A stretch of 64,000 nucleotides of DNA from Rhyzopertha dominica (Eukaryota; Arthropoda; Insecta; Coleoptera; Bostrichidae), in NCBI GenBank assembly GCA_025024175.1, contig QCXZ01000003.1, positions 22,340,392 to 22,404,391 of the forward strand, written 5' to 3'. Below, one piece after another: positions 1 to 9,725 of the stretch. The position numbers and the translations under genes are program-made. The notes under the pieces were generated by a model. It ran no database searches and was not told the origin of the DNA. It saw only the letters and a list, made by a program, of their open reading frames with translations. Positions within the stretch are counted from its first letter, which is position 1, and every line of letters begins with the position of its first letter.

Positions 1-602
1 AACGTGGCATACACAGCTCCAGACTGAAAGTTTAAATGCTAAATAAGTACGATCGTTTTATGATAAATGCAATTGTTACAGTTCATAAGCCTTATGTAGG
101 TATATGTAAACAGTATAAAATATAATATAAAAGTATTTTTTAATTTAATATCTTTATTTTCTTAAATGATTTGTGCCTAAACATATTATTTTCCCTCTAT
201 CACGATTTTCCCTATTTGGCTGACCTTGTTTGCTTTGTAGGTAACTAAATTATGTTCGTTGGTTGGTAATATATCTCGATATGTTTAAACAAAAACTTCA
301 TGGGTGCCAAGTTTTTACTGAAAACTGCTATTGTTGCTGAGAACTGGAAAGCTGCACACTTGTTTTAGTCTTAGAAAAATAAGGAACGAAGAATTATAAC
401 CTTCGTAGTGGCGTAGCTTTTAACTAAATTATTGTATAAATAAGAATTAAATCAATCATTAAATATTTGAGTTAAAAGATTCGTTACCTATCTACAAACA
501 TGCAAAGTTTAGGCAGTGATGTAGGTTGAGATTATTCACTCTTTTAAGTTGTGGTGTATTTAAAATATAAGAAAGGTCTCAGTGACTTCTAGGTAATAAT
601 TT
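1..602. other. AT-rich non-coding stretch
   Basis: I see no open frame with recognisable protein similarity, no splice-consistent exon and no obvious repeat in this stretch. It ends where the left arm of a foldback repeat begins. Confidence 0.5.
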
Positions 603-1343
603 AAGGTAATTATTTAGTATACCGGTTATTTACCTATCGAGCTGAAATTGTGCATACCTCTAGAAAGAGGCCTCCTGAACACGAATATGAAATCCGTTTC
701 TTGCGCTCGCGCTTAGTTTTCAAAAAATTAATGTTTCAATTTGGAACTACTCTACGACGCGGAGTAATCTCCCTTATGCCGCGCAGTGCCGCATGCTCCT
801 TAACGTCCGGTCGTCCTACGCGGGTGCCTTTTCAGGCAGATTTGGTAGTCGTTTTGTTTTTACCTCGTGATTTTTGAAACGTTTAGGCCGTGATTTACAA
901 CACGCGAGGTTTTTCGTATGCTGTGCGGTGTCGCGTATTCCTTAACGTCCGGTCGTCCTACGCGGGTGCGTTTTCAGGCAGATTTGGGGTTGTTTTTTTC
1001 ACCGCGCGATTTTTGAGGCGTTTAGGCCGTGTTTTTTGCGCGCCGCGCGCAAAAAACACGGCCTAAACGCCTCAAAAATCGCGCGGTGAAAAAAACAACC
1101 CCAAATCTGCCTGAAAACGCACCCGCGTAGGACGACCGGACGTTAAGGAGCATGCGACACTGCGCGGCTTAAGCGAGAACGCTCCGCGTCGTAAAGTAGT
1201 TCCAAATTGAAATATTAATTTTTTGAAAACTAAGCGCGAGCGCAAGAAACGGATTTCATATTCGTGTTCAGGAGGCCACTTTCTAGAGGTATGCACAATT
1301 TCAGCTCGATAGGTAAATAACCGGTATACTAAATAATTACCTG
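603..1343. repeat. Long foldback (inverted-repeat) element
   Basis: The left arm starts near aggtaattatttagtatacc and its reverse complement ends the element at about 1343. The arms meet at a GC-rich perfect palindrome around 1020-1070 (gcgcgccgcgcgc core). The same roughly 75-codon open frame appears in both arms in opposite orientation (650-877 and 1072-1296), which is a by-product of the symmetry and not a gene. The left arm is longer because it holds a second diverged copy of a block of about 130 bp (about 800-930 and 940-1040, both with ccttaacgtccggtcgtcct). The arms are clearly GC-richer than the flanks. No transposase is encoded, so this looks like a non-autonomous foldback or MITE-like element. 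Its superfamily is unknown. Confidence 0.8.
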
Positions 1344-2728
1344 ATTTAATATGTTTAATAGGTTCCGTTTCCGTTTTTTATACAGTTCACCATGTACCTA
1401 TATCGCTGATAGACATCGACGCTACTCACATAATAATAATATGGTCACAGATATAATCAATATATAATTGCTAATAACAATAATTATTTTAGAAATGCAT
1501 CTGGGGCCCTATATCACCCTAAATATTTATAGAAAGTCTGTAAAACAATACCCCGTTGAAAGGTAACTATTTAGATTTAATTTAACAGATCGATAATATC
1601 TAATGAACGCCAAACAGCTATCATTCAACCTTCGAGAAACTAAATATCAATAGGCAGATACCTAAATGTATACTAATTATCCATTGCCTATCAAGTTCCG
1701 ATATAACCCAGTTTGTTAAATAATCGAAACAGAACGTAGGTATAAGTACTTCCAGCTTAATACATTTCATATCTTTTATCACCAACATTTAACCTGTCTG
1801 TGTACCTTTTCCAGCAAGAAAACCTCTTAGATACTATACCCACAAACTTACCTGTCAGGTAAAAACAGGTATATCCATAAATACGAACAGGTACACAATC
1901 AATTTATATCACTGACGAACACTTTCAACTTTATACAAACACACATCAAAATTTAAAACTTATCACTGCCACTGTAACATCTTGGCTTCGGTATTTACCA
2001 CCCCCGCACAGGTAAAATACGACAAAAAAAAAACAATATGGCGCTACCAAACAACCGCACCATACAAATACATTAGTGCCGACCTCTCGTTTTGTGTTGA
2101 TATTTCTCGGCCGCTGGAAGTGGACACCAACTCCACGCTCCAAAGACCAAGTCGCCCAAATCCTCGTTTTCTGTTTCTGTACCCGCAAAGCTACTGCGCA
2201 TACATGCGTTGTTGCCAATGCTTTGGCTGTTAAATACTGTGAGAAAATGCGTAAAAGCTATAAGGTGTTAAAAAATTGATGAATTTTATAGTAATTATAA
2301 TAAACTTAAAATTAGTTTCCGTACTTTACTAAACGTTCAAAATATTCCAACGATAGTATAGTTCTCCAAAACTTCTTAGGTTATATTGCCGCAGTAAACT
2401 ATTTTAAATCCAATAATGAGAGATTGCCTATCACTTCAGATCCCTTTAGAAAATACCGGCAGGGATCATAAATAATTTACTAATTACTAATTATTAGTCG
2501 CAGGTCAGCGAACAGGCATTACTTCTTTCAGTACAGGATTTAACCCACTAGAATAAGGGCTTTATTATAAATTCTGCTTAAATCCTAATAAATATCTACT
2601 TAGACAGGTGAGAAAGCAAATATGTGTAAAGAATATGATTAAAATTCATATCTAAAACTGTTCCAAATGATAACACATCGTCGTTTTTAAACAATACAAT
2701 ACGGGACTGTAATGTTTGTAGACGACTC
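1344..2728. other. Non-coding stretch with a GC-richer patch
   Basis: No gene is recognised. The patch at about 1980-2230 is GC-richer and gives overlapping open frames on both strands with no recognisable similarity. On the minus strand a good splice donor (ctgacag followed by gtaagt) lies at about 1851, so this could be a 5' untranslated exon and promoter of a minus-strand gene leaving the window to the left. That is only a weak inference, because every ATG in that putative exon is followed quickly by a stop. Confidence 0.3.
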
Positions 2729-3843
2729 TAATTGGGTATTATCACTTTTTTTGAAAATTACGTAAAATGAATCTTGAAGTGCATATATATCGTACGCCAT
2801 GTTAAAAAAAAGCTTTTCTGTGGTGTTTATTCAAAGGACGGTGTAAAAGGTCGCACCAAAAAGTGATTTCTGTAGTTTTACAAGCATCTATTATGTATGG
2901 AAAACAAAACAAGTGTTGTTTTGTGCATGGTTATAAAAGTACTTCGGTCAGTACAGCTAACAAAATTTTTGTAACCGTTCCTCGAAATTATCAACGTATG
3001 AAAATGTTGTATAAGGCCCCTAGACGTAATATGCCGAAATCGCAAAGTTTGTTTTTCTGTTGTGAAGATCATCTTAATTCTTACTGTAAGTTTTTATTAT
3101 TCTTTTTGAGGGTATAAATGTTTACCATTCAGTTTCCATTTTGTTATAGCTTGAAGAGGATATGAAAAATTATATGCGTTTTAAGTTGATAGAGGGAAAT
3201 GGTATAATAAAGAACGACGTTGTTCCCCATATACTGTTAGCCAGACTGGAAACGAGCCGCAAGAGCCCCGAAAATAAATGGCAATTTATATTTATTCTGA
3301 CCTCTAAAATAAATGTCAAGTTTAGAGTACATTTTTATGTTTACAAATAATATGTTTCCAACAACCCACTGTGATCAAATTATCAATGCTACGTTAATTT
3401 GATAAAAAGTTCACTTATGCTGTTGCTTTTACGTTCCTCATCCCGCCCCGTTGAACCGCTCGTCGCTGTACACAAATTCCATAACAATGAACATGCCTTC
3501 AGAAGTCGTAACTCATAAGTATTTCACTTTTTCTTGGCGTACTTTAATTCGCTTGTCACAAAATGAACGCAGACAACAAACAAATAAATTGACGGGCTGA
3601 GGCTGACGCGTGACGCGCTGACCCCAGATGTAAACAAGCGGCCATTTACAAGACACCTGACGTCACGGCCAATATGTTCGCGTTTTGGCGGTCCCTTTAA
3701 ATATTCACATTTTTAATATTAAAAATACACCTTACGATCCATTTTTTCGAATATATAAGCTGTCACAGCTGTTTTGTGGATTAGATACTACCTATTAATA
3801 CGCATATTTAATAAAATATAAATAGATGGCAAATANCCAATTA
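2729..3843 (+). mobile_element. THAP-exon DNA transposon, copy 1 (non-autonomous)
   Basis: Bounded by short inverted termini, taattgggtatt at the left and aaatanccaatta at the right (one N in the right end). It carries a short two-exon coding remnant whose first part resembles a THAP DNA-binding domain. Very similar copies lie at 17803-19092 and, inverted, at 23446-24744. The copies share the same ends and most of the interior, including the motif cgcgtgacgcgctgacccca. This copy lacks about 150 bp just inside the left end that the other two have. No catalytic domain is present, so it is non-autonomous. No convincing target-site duplication was seen. Confidence 0.75.
2893..3350 (+). pseudogene. 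THAP-domain remnant, two exons
   Basis: Exon 1 (2893-3085) starts at ATG and reads MYGKQNKCCFVHGYKS, then VPRNYQRMK, and ends at FFCCEDHLNSY before a gtaag donor. This matches the N-terminal THAP module of insect THAP proteins, with the C-x2-H pair visible as CEDH. Exon 2, from 3150 after ttatag, reads LEEDMKNYMRFKLIEGN, which resembles the segment following the THAP domain in those proteins. Where related proteins have Gly-Cys (the second zinc ligand), this one has Gly-Tyr, as do the other two copies. The donor and acceptor phases do not match, so a clean spliced product is not supported. It is read as a decayed transposase N-terminus with no catalytic part. Confidence 0.6.
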
Positions 3844-5124
3844 TGCAAACCTATTGTTGGAGTTATTAATTTCTACATGGGTATAGGTAAGTAACATATC
3901 ATTTACAAACTCAAGCAGTATAGCGAAAAACATTTCGCGTCGAAAATATTGAATATTTTGAATATTGAAACGCGTATTTTTCAAAAACTAGATGCGACAG
4001 ACGGAAACATCTCGTGTTTAGAAAACCATGTTCTAGGAGTTAGCAAAATTTCAGCTCGATAGGCGAGGGTTCCCTCCCTCTATATAATTAGCTACCGGAC
4101 GGACGTCCACAAAACCGCACTACTAACTAAGGAAAGAACCTGTCTTCGCTGAAATGAAGAAATAATTGTTAGCGTTATCAGTAGCAGCAAGTTTTCTTTC
4201 TTTACTTCGTTACTTGTCTCGCAGTTCGGCCATTTTGTTTGCAGGGCAAACGCTTGGCAAAGTGGCAACCGCTTATCCGCGCATTAGTATTACGAGTACT
4301 AGCAGTAGCGCAGTAGAGTGCAACAGCAGAACTCTATCCAGCTCTATATGTATCCGTTGTCGTCCAATCAAAAAGCAGAAATAGTTAAAATTTTGAGTTT
4401 CTTTTTTCAATTTTATAAAGTAGCAAAATAAAAGTATGGTAACTTATGAATGCATAAGTGGATATGTTCGTTTACCCATAAATTCTCAGAGTTCTTGATA
4501 TTTAAACTCATTACTACAAATATGGACTCTTGTACTTATATCCAATAATATTAACCCATAGTTTATACTGGTCAATAATTAAAATTTCTTGAATCGGGCT
4601 TAGTACAAAATGTTGGTAGTAAAAAATCAAATACCCATGTCGTCAACAAGACACTTAGGTATATTATTAGTCGTAAAAATAAATAAATTATTAAGGTCAT
4701 CAACATGCATAATCTGAAACACTTAAGTCTGTTGTGCGGTGTCTCGATTTGTTGTGGCTTCATCAGAACCTCAGGTTCAAGAGAAACTTATCACAGTGGC
4801 AACATCCGATATTGTGTTTTACTGGAGGGAACAGGTGATCGATTTCCTCGTGTAGTCGGCGTTGCCAGTCGCAGATATTCTTACCCGACATTCGTTTATT
4901 TTGATCATGCGGCTAAAATTCACCAACATTTGTTACAAATATACCGCATACACATTAAAATTAAAAAGTAAATAATCAACAACTATATGTAGCTTTAATC
5001 GAATAGGAGCGTAAATGCACGGCGGTTTGCAAAAATGAAGCAGTTACATAAAAGTTTTTACGATATAAATCTGTTTTTCCTTCATATACCTAGGTAGTAG
5101 CAGTAGCTGTTAGGTGGTAGGCTC
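3844..5124. other. Non-coding stretch
   Basis: No recognisable gene. At about 4049-4065 there is the string aaatttcagctcgatagg, which also occurs in the arms of the foldback element at 603-1343, so a piece of a related repeat may lie near 3985-4080. The open frames at 4166-4384 and 4705-4971 show no similarity I recognise. Confidence 0.35.
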
Positions 5125-5150
5125 AAAATAAAGATCAGTTAGTTAACAAC

Positions 5151-5840
5151 ACATGTGGTCTGTCTTGTGCCGTTTTGGAGATATTTTAATTTTTTTGTAA
5201 AATTTGACATTTGTAGTGCGCCCGAAAAAGCTCGTAATCTCTGAAACTAAAGACATCAGAAGACTGCAGTTTTTTTCGTTAAATAGGGCATAAAATGGGC
5301 TTTATTTTCGATATTCACGAATTTAGTTTAACTAAAATGGTTACCTAATAAGAATATTTGAATTTTGAAATATTTGATCATGGATAACTTGATTTTTTTA
5401 AATAGAACGGTAAATTTTTATTTTCATTATCAGAGCCACAATTTAAGTCCCATTCGATTTTATTAAGGTATATTAGGGTCTATCTCTTACAGTTTTGTAA
5501 ATATTTGCTATTTTCTAACTTTTTGGTGGAAATANACAATGTTAAAGTCTAAGAAAGCTTAGGAAATTTGTTCCTGCATCTTTAAAACAAAAACGCTAAT
5601 AATTTTTGAGTTTTAGNTTTGCTTTTTGTCTTCAGAAGCAAAATTTGATCCTTTTACAATTGGTGTAACATATTTTCTTTGTATTTCTAACGGTTTAAGA
5701 TATATTTAGGTTTGTTGGCTTGAACACCTTTTTAGGTATTGNGCAATTGTCAATTGTTTTATTTTTTCAACATAAAATATTTACAGCAAAGAATACATAA
5801 AATTTAAGTGTAAAATAATTAAATTGGCTATTATTAATAA
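5151..5840. repeat. Left inverted arm of the mariner-like element
   Basis: Pairs with 8970-9671 in reverse complement with many small differences and two N bases. It is AT-rich and has no coding similarity. It borders the stop-codon side of the transposase pseudogene. Confidence 0.7.
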
Positions 5841-5894
5841 TAAATATGTGTTTTTTACAATTAAATTAACATATCGTTACATAAAGAATAGACA

Positions 5895-6760
5895 TTACGA
5901 AAGGTGTTCGAAATGTCCGCCATTTTGTTGAATGCACATCCTTATTCTTGTTTTGAAAGAATCTTCAACATTGGCTAGTATTTCCGGTGTAACTGTTCTG
6001 AATGCCGCAATGACCCTTTCTTGCATATTCTGCACTGTAGTTGGTGGATCTGCATAAACTTTGTTTTTAACATATCCCCACAAAAAGAAATCGCACGGTG
6101 TGAGATCAGGGGATCTAGCGAGGCAATTAACTTCCCCTCCTCTTCCAATCCACTGCTGTGGAAACACTGCATCCAAATGATTGCGAACATCTAATGTTCC
6201 GTGCGCAGGTGCACCGTCTTGCAGTAACCACATACGCTGTATTACCGCCAAAGGAACGTCGTCCAGCAACCCAATAAGCTCGTTCTGTAAAAACTCAATA
6301 TATGTTCTTCCCGTTAGAGGCCTATCAAAGGAAAATGGTCCGATCACATGATTTCCGAGAACTTCTCCCCAAACGTTTAGGGACCAACGGTACTGGGAGT
6401 AAATATTTTGAGTACGACGAGGATTTACTGTGTCATAATAATGAAAATTGTGAGTGTTTACGAATCCGTTTTTGTGGAAAGTCGACTCATCACAGAACAT
6501 CACATATTTAAAAAAGTCTTCATCTTCGTTTAATTGGTTTAGAGCCCACTGACAAAATTCCATTCTCACAGCATGATCCCTTTGACGAAGTTCTTGATGT
6601 AGCTGGGTATGATAAGGATGGTAATTGTATTTCTTCAATATCACATGCACTGACGCTAATTTCAGTTAAGCCACTTAATTTCTCTTGTGCTTGTAAGTGG
6701 ATTTTCTTGCACAGAAGCCAAAACCAGAAATTCATTTTCTTCGTCAATTACGGGTTTTAC
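5895..6760 (-). pseudogene. Mariner/Tc-type transposase pseudogene, DD41D spacing
   Basis: The 3' part is open for 251 codons (6650 down to 5895). The triad is visible as VMFCDESTF, LLQDGAPAH and DLTPCDFFLWGYVKNKVY. Counting gives 41 residues between the second and third aspartates, matching the DD41D branch of the mariner superfamily (known family knowledge). The N-terminal helix-turn-helix part survives only in pieces: ENEFLVLASVQENPLTSTRE is readable upstream, then at least two frameshifts lie at about 6650-6685 before VHVILKKYNYHPYH resumes. The catalytic part is intact but the DNA-binding part is broken. The retrozyme array at 6802 also separates it from its upstream region. Confidence 0.85.
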
Positions 6761-6788
6761 GTAACTTTTTAAATTATAATTACTTAAG

Positions 6789-6801
6789 GACATTATTATT
6801 T
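6789..6801. repeat. Left 13-bp target-site duplication of the retrozyme array
   Basis: gacattattattt, repeated exactly at 8861-8873 on the other side of the array. Confidence 0.85.
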
Positions 6802-6839
6802 AAAATGCATGTCTATGCTGTGCTGTCTACACCTCAACC

Positions 6840-6888
6840 AACTGCAGATAGTACTATTTCGCTGTCATTACAGCTCATCAGTGCAGTT
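6840..6888 (-). ncRNA. Type I hammerhead ribozyme, unit 1
   Basis: Read 5' to 3' on the minus strand: stem I strand AACUGCA, core CUGAUGA, stem II GCUGU with loop AAUG and ACAGC, core GAA, a minimal stem III (AUAG, UA, CUAU), the cleavage base C, then the stem I strand UGCAGUU. Every invariant core base is present: C3 to A9, the G10.1-C11.1 closing pair, G12 A13 A14, the A15.1-U16.1 pair and C17. Stem I continues past an internal loop (agaccua against gguuga) into a second helix formed by GUCUACACC and GGUGUAGAC. That is the layout in which loop I and loop II can contact. The predicted cut is between 6847 and 6846. Confidence 0.88.
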
Positions 6889-7191
6889 TAGGTCTGGTGT
6901 AGACAACTCGGCATAGAACTGGTTTTGCTTATATACCAAAGCAATGGTATGATGTAAGTAAGAATTTAGGATGGCAATGCGATCTGTCAGCATTACACTG
7001 ACATGATGACAAAGCCACCTAGCTGCCTTAACGGGAACTACTTCCTAAAGGAAGTGACCTGTAGCCTGACAAATTGGCATGCAACTGCATACTTCAATTT
7101 GACAGCAGGCCCCCACGGCACTTTTTGCTAACGGGCAAGAACCAACATACATTAAAATGCATGTCTATGCTGTGCTGTCTACACCTCAACC

Positions 7192-7240
7192 AACTGCAGA
7201 TAGTACTATTTCGCTGTCATTACAGCTCATCAGTGCAGTT
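7192..7240 (-). ncRNA. Type I hammerhead ribozyme, unit 2
   Basis: Identical in core, stem II and stem III to the unit 352 bp upstream. Cutting at this site and at the unit 1 site would release a 352-nt RNA. Predicted cleavage base C17 is complementary to position 7199. Confidence 0.88.
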
Positions 7241-7543
7241 TAGGTCTGGTGTAGACAACTCGGCATAGAACTGGTTTTGCTTATATACCAAAGCAATGGT
7301 ATGATGTAAGTAAGAATTTAGGATGGCAATGCGATCTGTCAGCATTACACTGACATGATGACAAAGCCACCTAGCTGCCTTAACGGGAACTACTTCCTAA
7401 AGGAAGTGACCTGTAGCCTGACAAATTGGCATGCAACTGCATACTTCAATTTGACAGCAGGCCCCCACGGCACTTTTTGCTAACGGGCAAGAACCAACAT
7501 ACATTAAAATGCATGTCTATGCTGTGCTGTCTACACCTCAACC

Positions 7544-7592
7544 AACTGCAGATAGTACTATTTCGCTGTCATTACAGCTCATCAGTGCAGTT
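7544..7592 (-). ncRNA. Type I hammerhead ribozyme, unit 3
   Basis: Same core, 352 bp after unit 2. A single t-to-c change lies just outside the core, at 7599 (ggtccggtg instead of ggtctggtg). This is the last forward unit, and the orientation flips about 40 bp further on. Confidence 0.86.
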
Positions 7593-7872
7593 TAGGTCCG
7601 GTGTAGACAACTCGGCATAGAACTGGTTTTTAGCAAAAAGTGCCGTGGGGGCCTGCTGTCAAATTGAAGTATGCAGTTGCATGCCAATTTGTCAGGCTAC
7701 AGGTCACTTCCTTTAGGAAGTATTTCCCGTTAAGGCAGCTAGGTGGCTTTGTCATCATGTCAGTGTAATGCTGACAGATCGCATTGCCATCCTAAATTCT
7801 TGCTTACATCATACCATTGCTTTGGTATATAAGCAAAACCAGTTCTATGCCGAGTTGTCTACACCAGACCTA

Positions 7873-7921
7873 AACTGCACTGATGAGCTGTAATGACAGA
7901 GAAATAGTACTATCTGCAGTT
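7873..7921 (+). ncRNA. Hammerhead ribozyme, unit 4 (inverted), stem II closing pair mutated
   Basis: CUGAUGA, GCUGU, AAUG, ACAGA, GAA. The last base of stem II is A at 7900 instead of C, which removes the G10.1-C11.1 pair next to the core. All other core bases, stem I and stem III are intact. Cleavage is expected to be weakened (inference). Confidence 0.8.
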
Positions 7922-8224
7922 GGTTGAGGTGTAGACAGCACAGCATAGACATGCATTTTAATGTATGTTGGTTCTTGCCCGTTAGCAAAAAGTGCCGTGG
8001 GGGCCTGCTGTCAAATTGAAGTATGCAGTTGCATGCCAATTTGTCAGGCTACAGGTCACTTCCTTTAGGAAGTATTTCCCGTTAAGGCAGCTAGGTGGCT
8101 TTGTCATCATGTCAGTGTAATGCTGACAGATCGCATTGCCATCCTAAATTCTTGCTTACATCATACCATTGCTTTGGTATATAAGCAAAACCAGTTCTAT
8201 GCCGAGTTGTCTACACCAGACCTA

Positions 8225-8273
8225 AACTGCACTGATGAGCTGTAATGACAGAGAAATAGTACTATCTGCAGTT
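8225..8273 (+). ncRNA. Hammerhead ribozyme, unit 5 (inverted), stem II closing pair mutated
   Basis: Carries the same C-to-A change as unit 4 (A at 8252), so units 4 and 5 probably derive from one another by tandem duplication after the mutation. The rest of the core is intact. Confidence 0.8.
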
Positions 8274-8576
8274 GGTTGAGGTGTAGACAGCACAGCATAG
8301 ACATGCATTTTAATGTATGTTGGTTCTTGCCCGTTAGCAAAAAGTGCCGTGGGGGCCTGCTGTCAAATTGAAGTATGCAGTTGCATGCCAATTTGTCAGG
8401 CTACAGGTCACTTCCTTTAGGAAGTAGTTCCCGTTAAGGCAGCTAGGTGGCTTTGTCATCATGTCAGTGTAATGCTGACAGATCGCATTGCCATCCTAAA
8501 TTCTTACTTACATCATACCATTGCTTTGGTATATAAGCAAAACCAGTTCTATGCCGAGTTGTCTACACCAGACCTA

Positions 8577-8625
8577 AACTGCACTGATGAGCTGTAATGA
8601 CAGCGAAATAGTACTATCTGCAGTT
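8577..8625 (+). ncRNA. Type I hammerhead ribozyme, unit 6 (inverted)
   Basis: Fully conserved core with C at 8604 restoring the stem II closing pair. Lies 352 bp after unit 5. Confidence 0.87.
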
Positions 8626-8860
8626 GGTTGAGGTGTAGACAGCACAGCATAGACATGCATTTTAATGTATGTTGGTTCTTGCCCGTTAGCAAAAAGTGCC
8701 GTGGGGGCCTGCTGTCAAATTGAAGTATGCAGTTGCATGCCAATTTGTCAGGCTACAGGTCACTTCCTTTAGGAAGTAGTTCCCGTTAAGGCAGCTAGGT
8801 GGCTTTGTCATCATGTCAGTGTAATGCTGACAGATCGCATTGCCATCCTAAATTCTTACT

Positions 8861-8873
8861 GACATTATTATTT
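8861..8873. repeat. Right 13-bp target-site duplication of the retrozyme array
   Basis: gacattattattt, an exact match to 6789-6801. The sequence after it continues into the right half of the mariner-like element. Confidence 0.85.
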
Positions 8874-8969
8874 GTTAGTAATTAACCACTAAACACACTT
8901 AGAAACACACACAACAAATTGTTTAATATTTTCCATGGCTAACTTGACAATTTGTGTAAACATATATCT

Positions 8970-9671
8970 TTTGCAAAACAAATTTTAAAAATCGATTAGT
9001 TACACTAAAATTTCAAGAGTGTACTGCTGTTAAGATTTTATGTTGAAAAAAACAAAAAATAAAAACAAAACAATTGAGGGTCTATTTGCCTGATGCCTCA
9101 AAAAAGGTATCAAAGCAAACAAACCTAAATATGTCTTAAACCTTTAGAAATACAAAGAAATTGTAAAATAATCAAATTTTGCTTCTGATGACAAAAAGCA
9201 AAACTAAAACAAAAAAATTATTAACGTTTTTGTTTTAAAGATGCAGGAGCAAATTTTCAAAGCCTTCTTAGACTTTAACATTGTGTAATTCCAACAAAAA
9301 GTTAGAAAATAGCAAATATTTACAAAACCGTAAGAGGTAGACCCTAATATACCTTAATAAAATTAAAAGAGATTTAAATTGTGGTGTTGATAATGAAAAT
9401 AAAAATATACCGTTCTATTTAAAAAAAATCAAGTTATCCATGATCAAATATTTCAAAATTATAATTTTCTTTTTAGGTAACCATTAGAGTTCAAATAAAT
9501 TAATTAATATCGAAAATAAAGTCCATTTTATGCCCTATCTAACGCAAAAAAAACGAAGTCTTCTAATGTTTTTAGTTTCAGAGATTTCGAGCTTTTTCAG
9601 GCGCACTTCAAATGTCAATTTTAACAAAAAAATTAAAATATCTCCAAAACGGCACAAGACAGACCACATGT
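8970..9671. repeat. Right inverted arm of the mariner-like element
   Basis: Reverse-complement partner of 5151-5840. It ends with gacagaccacatgt, matching acatgtggtctgtc at 5151. AT-rich and non-coding. Confidence 0.7.
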
Positions 9672-9725
9672 ATGGTTAATAAACTTACCTTCATTTTTGA
9701 CAAAGAATTCAAAAATTCAAAAATA

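Larger units (their letters stand above)
6802..8860. mobile_element. Hammerhead-ribozyme (retrozyme-like) array, 352-bp units, head-to-tail then inverted
   Basis: Units repeat every 352 bp: three forward (the last partial) from 6802 to about 7630, then three inverted to 8860. Copies are nearly identical by eye. Each carries one hammerhead core, on the minus strand in forward units and the plus strand in inverted ones. The array is flanked by the 13-bp direct duplication gacattattattt (6789-6801 and 8861-8873), so it inserted as one block into the mariner-like element. It starts with aaaatgcatgtc and ends with the inverted aaattcttact, the same two ends as the copy at 36621-37760. The repeated 64-codon open frames are periodicity artefacts. 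Metazoan retrozymes are described as small tandem non-autonomous retroelements with type I hammerheads, and this matches. Confidence 0.85.
5125..9697 (-). mobile_element. Mariner-like element with very long inverted arms, interrupted by a retrozyme array
   Basis: The arms at about 5151-5840 and 8970-9671 are inverted copies. The strongest stretch runs from acatgtggtctgtcttgtgc inward, and weaker similarity extends outward to about 5125 and 9697. Between them, on the minus strand, lies a transposase pseudogene (5895-6760). A 2.06-kb hammerhead-repeat array has inserted between the transposase and the right arm with a 13-bp target duplication, so the element was about 2.5 kb before that insertion. 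Arms of about 700 bp are unusually long for this superfamily, and they may have grown by foldback duplication. Confidence 0.65.

Noticed and set aside
650..1296. Pair of open frames with the same protein on opposite strands
   Set aside because: They are mirror images from the foldback arms, not genes.
7074..8743. Repeated identical 64-codon open frames
   Set aside because: They occur once per 352-bp unit, have no initiation context or protein similarity, and overlap the hammerhead core. The periodic DNA explains them.
9184..9215. CTGATGA in the right mariner arm as a hammerhead
   Set aside because: No stem II pairing before the following AAAA-rich sequence.
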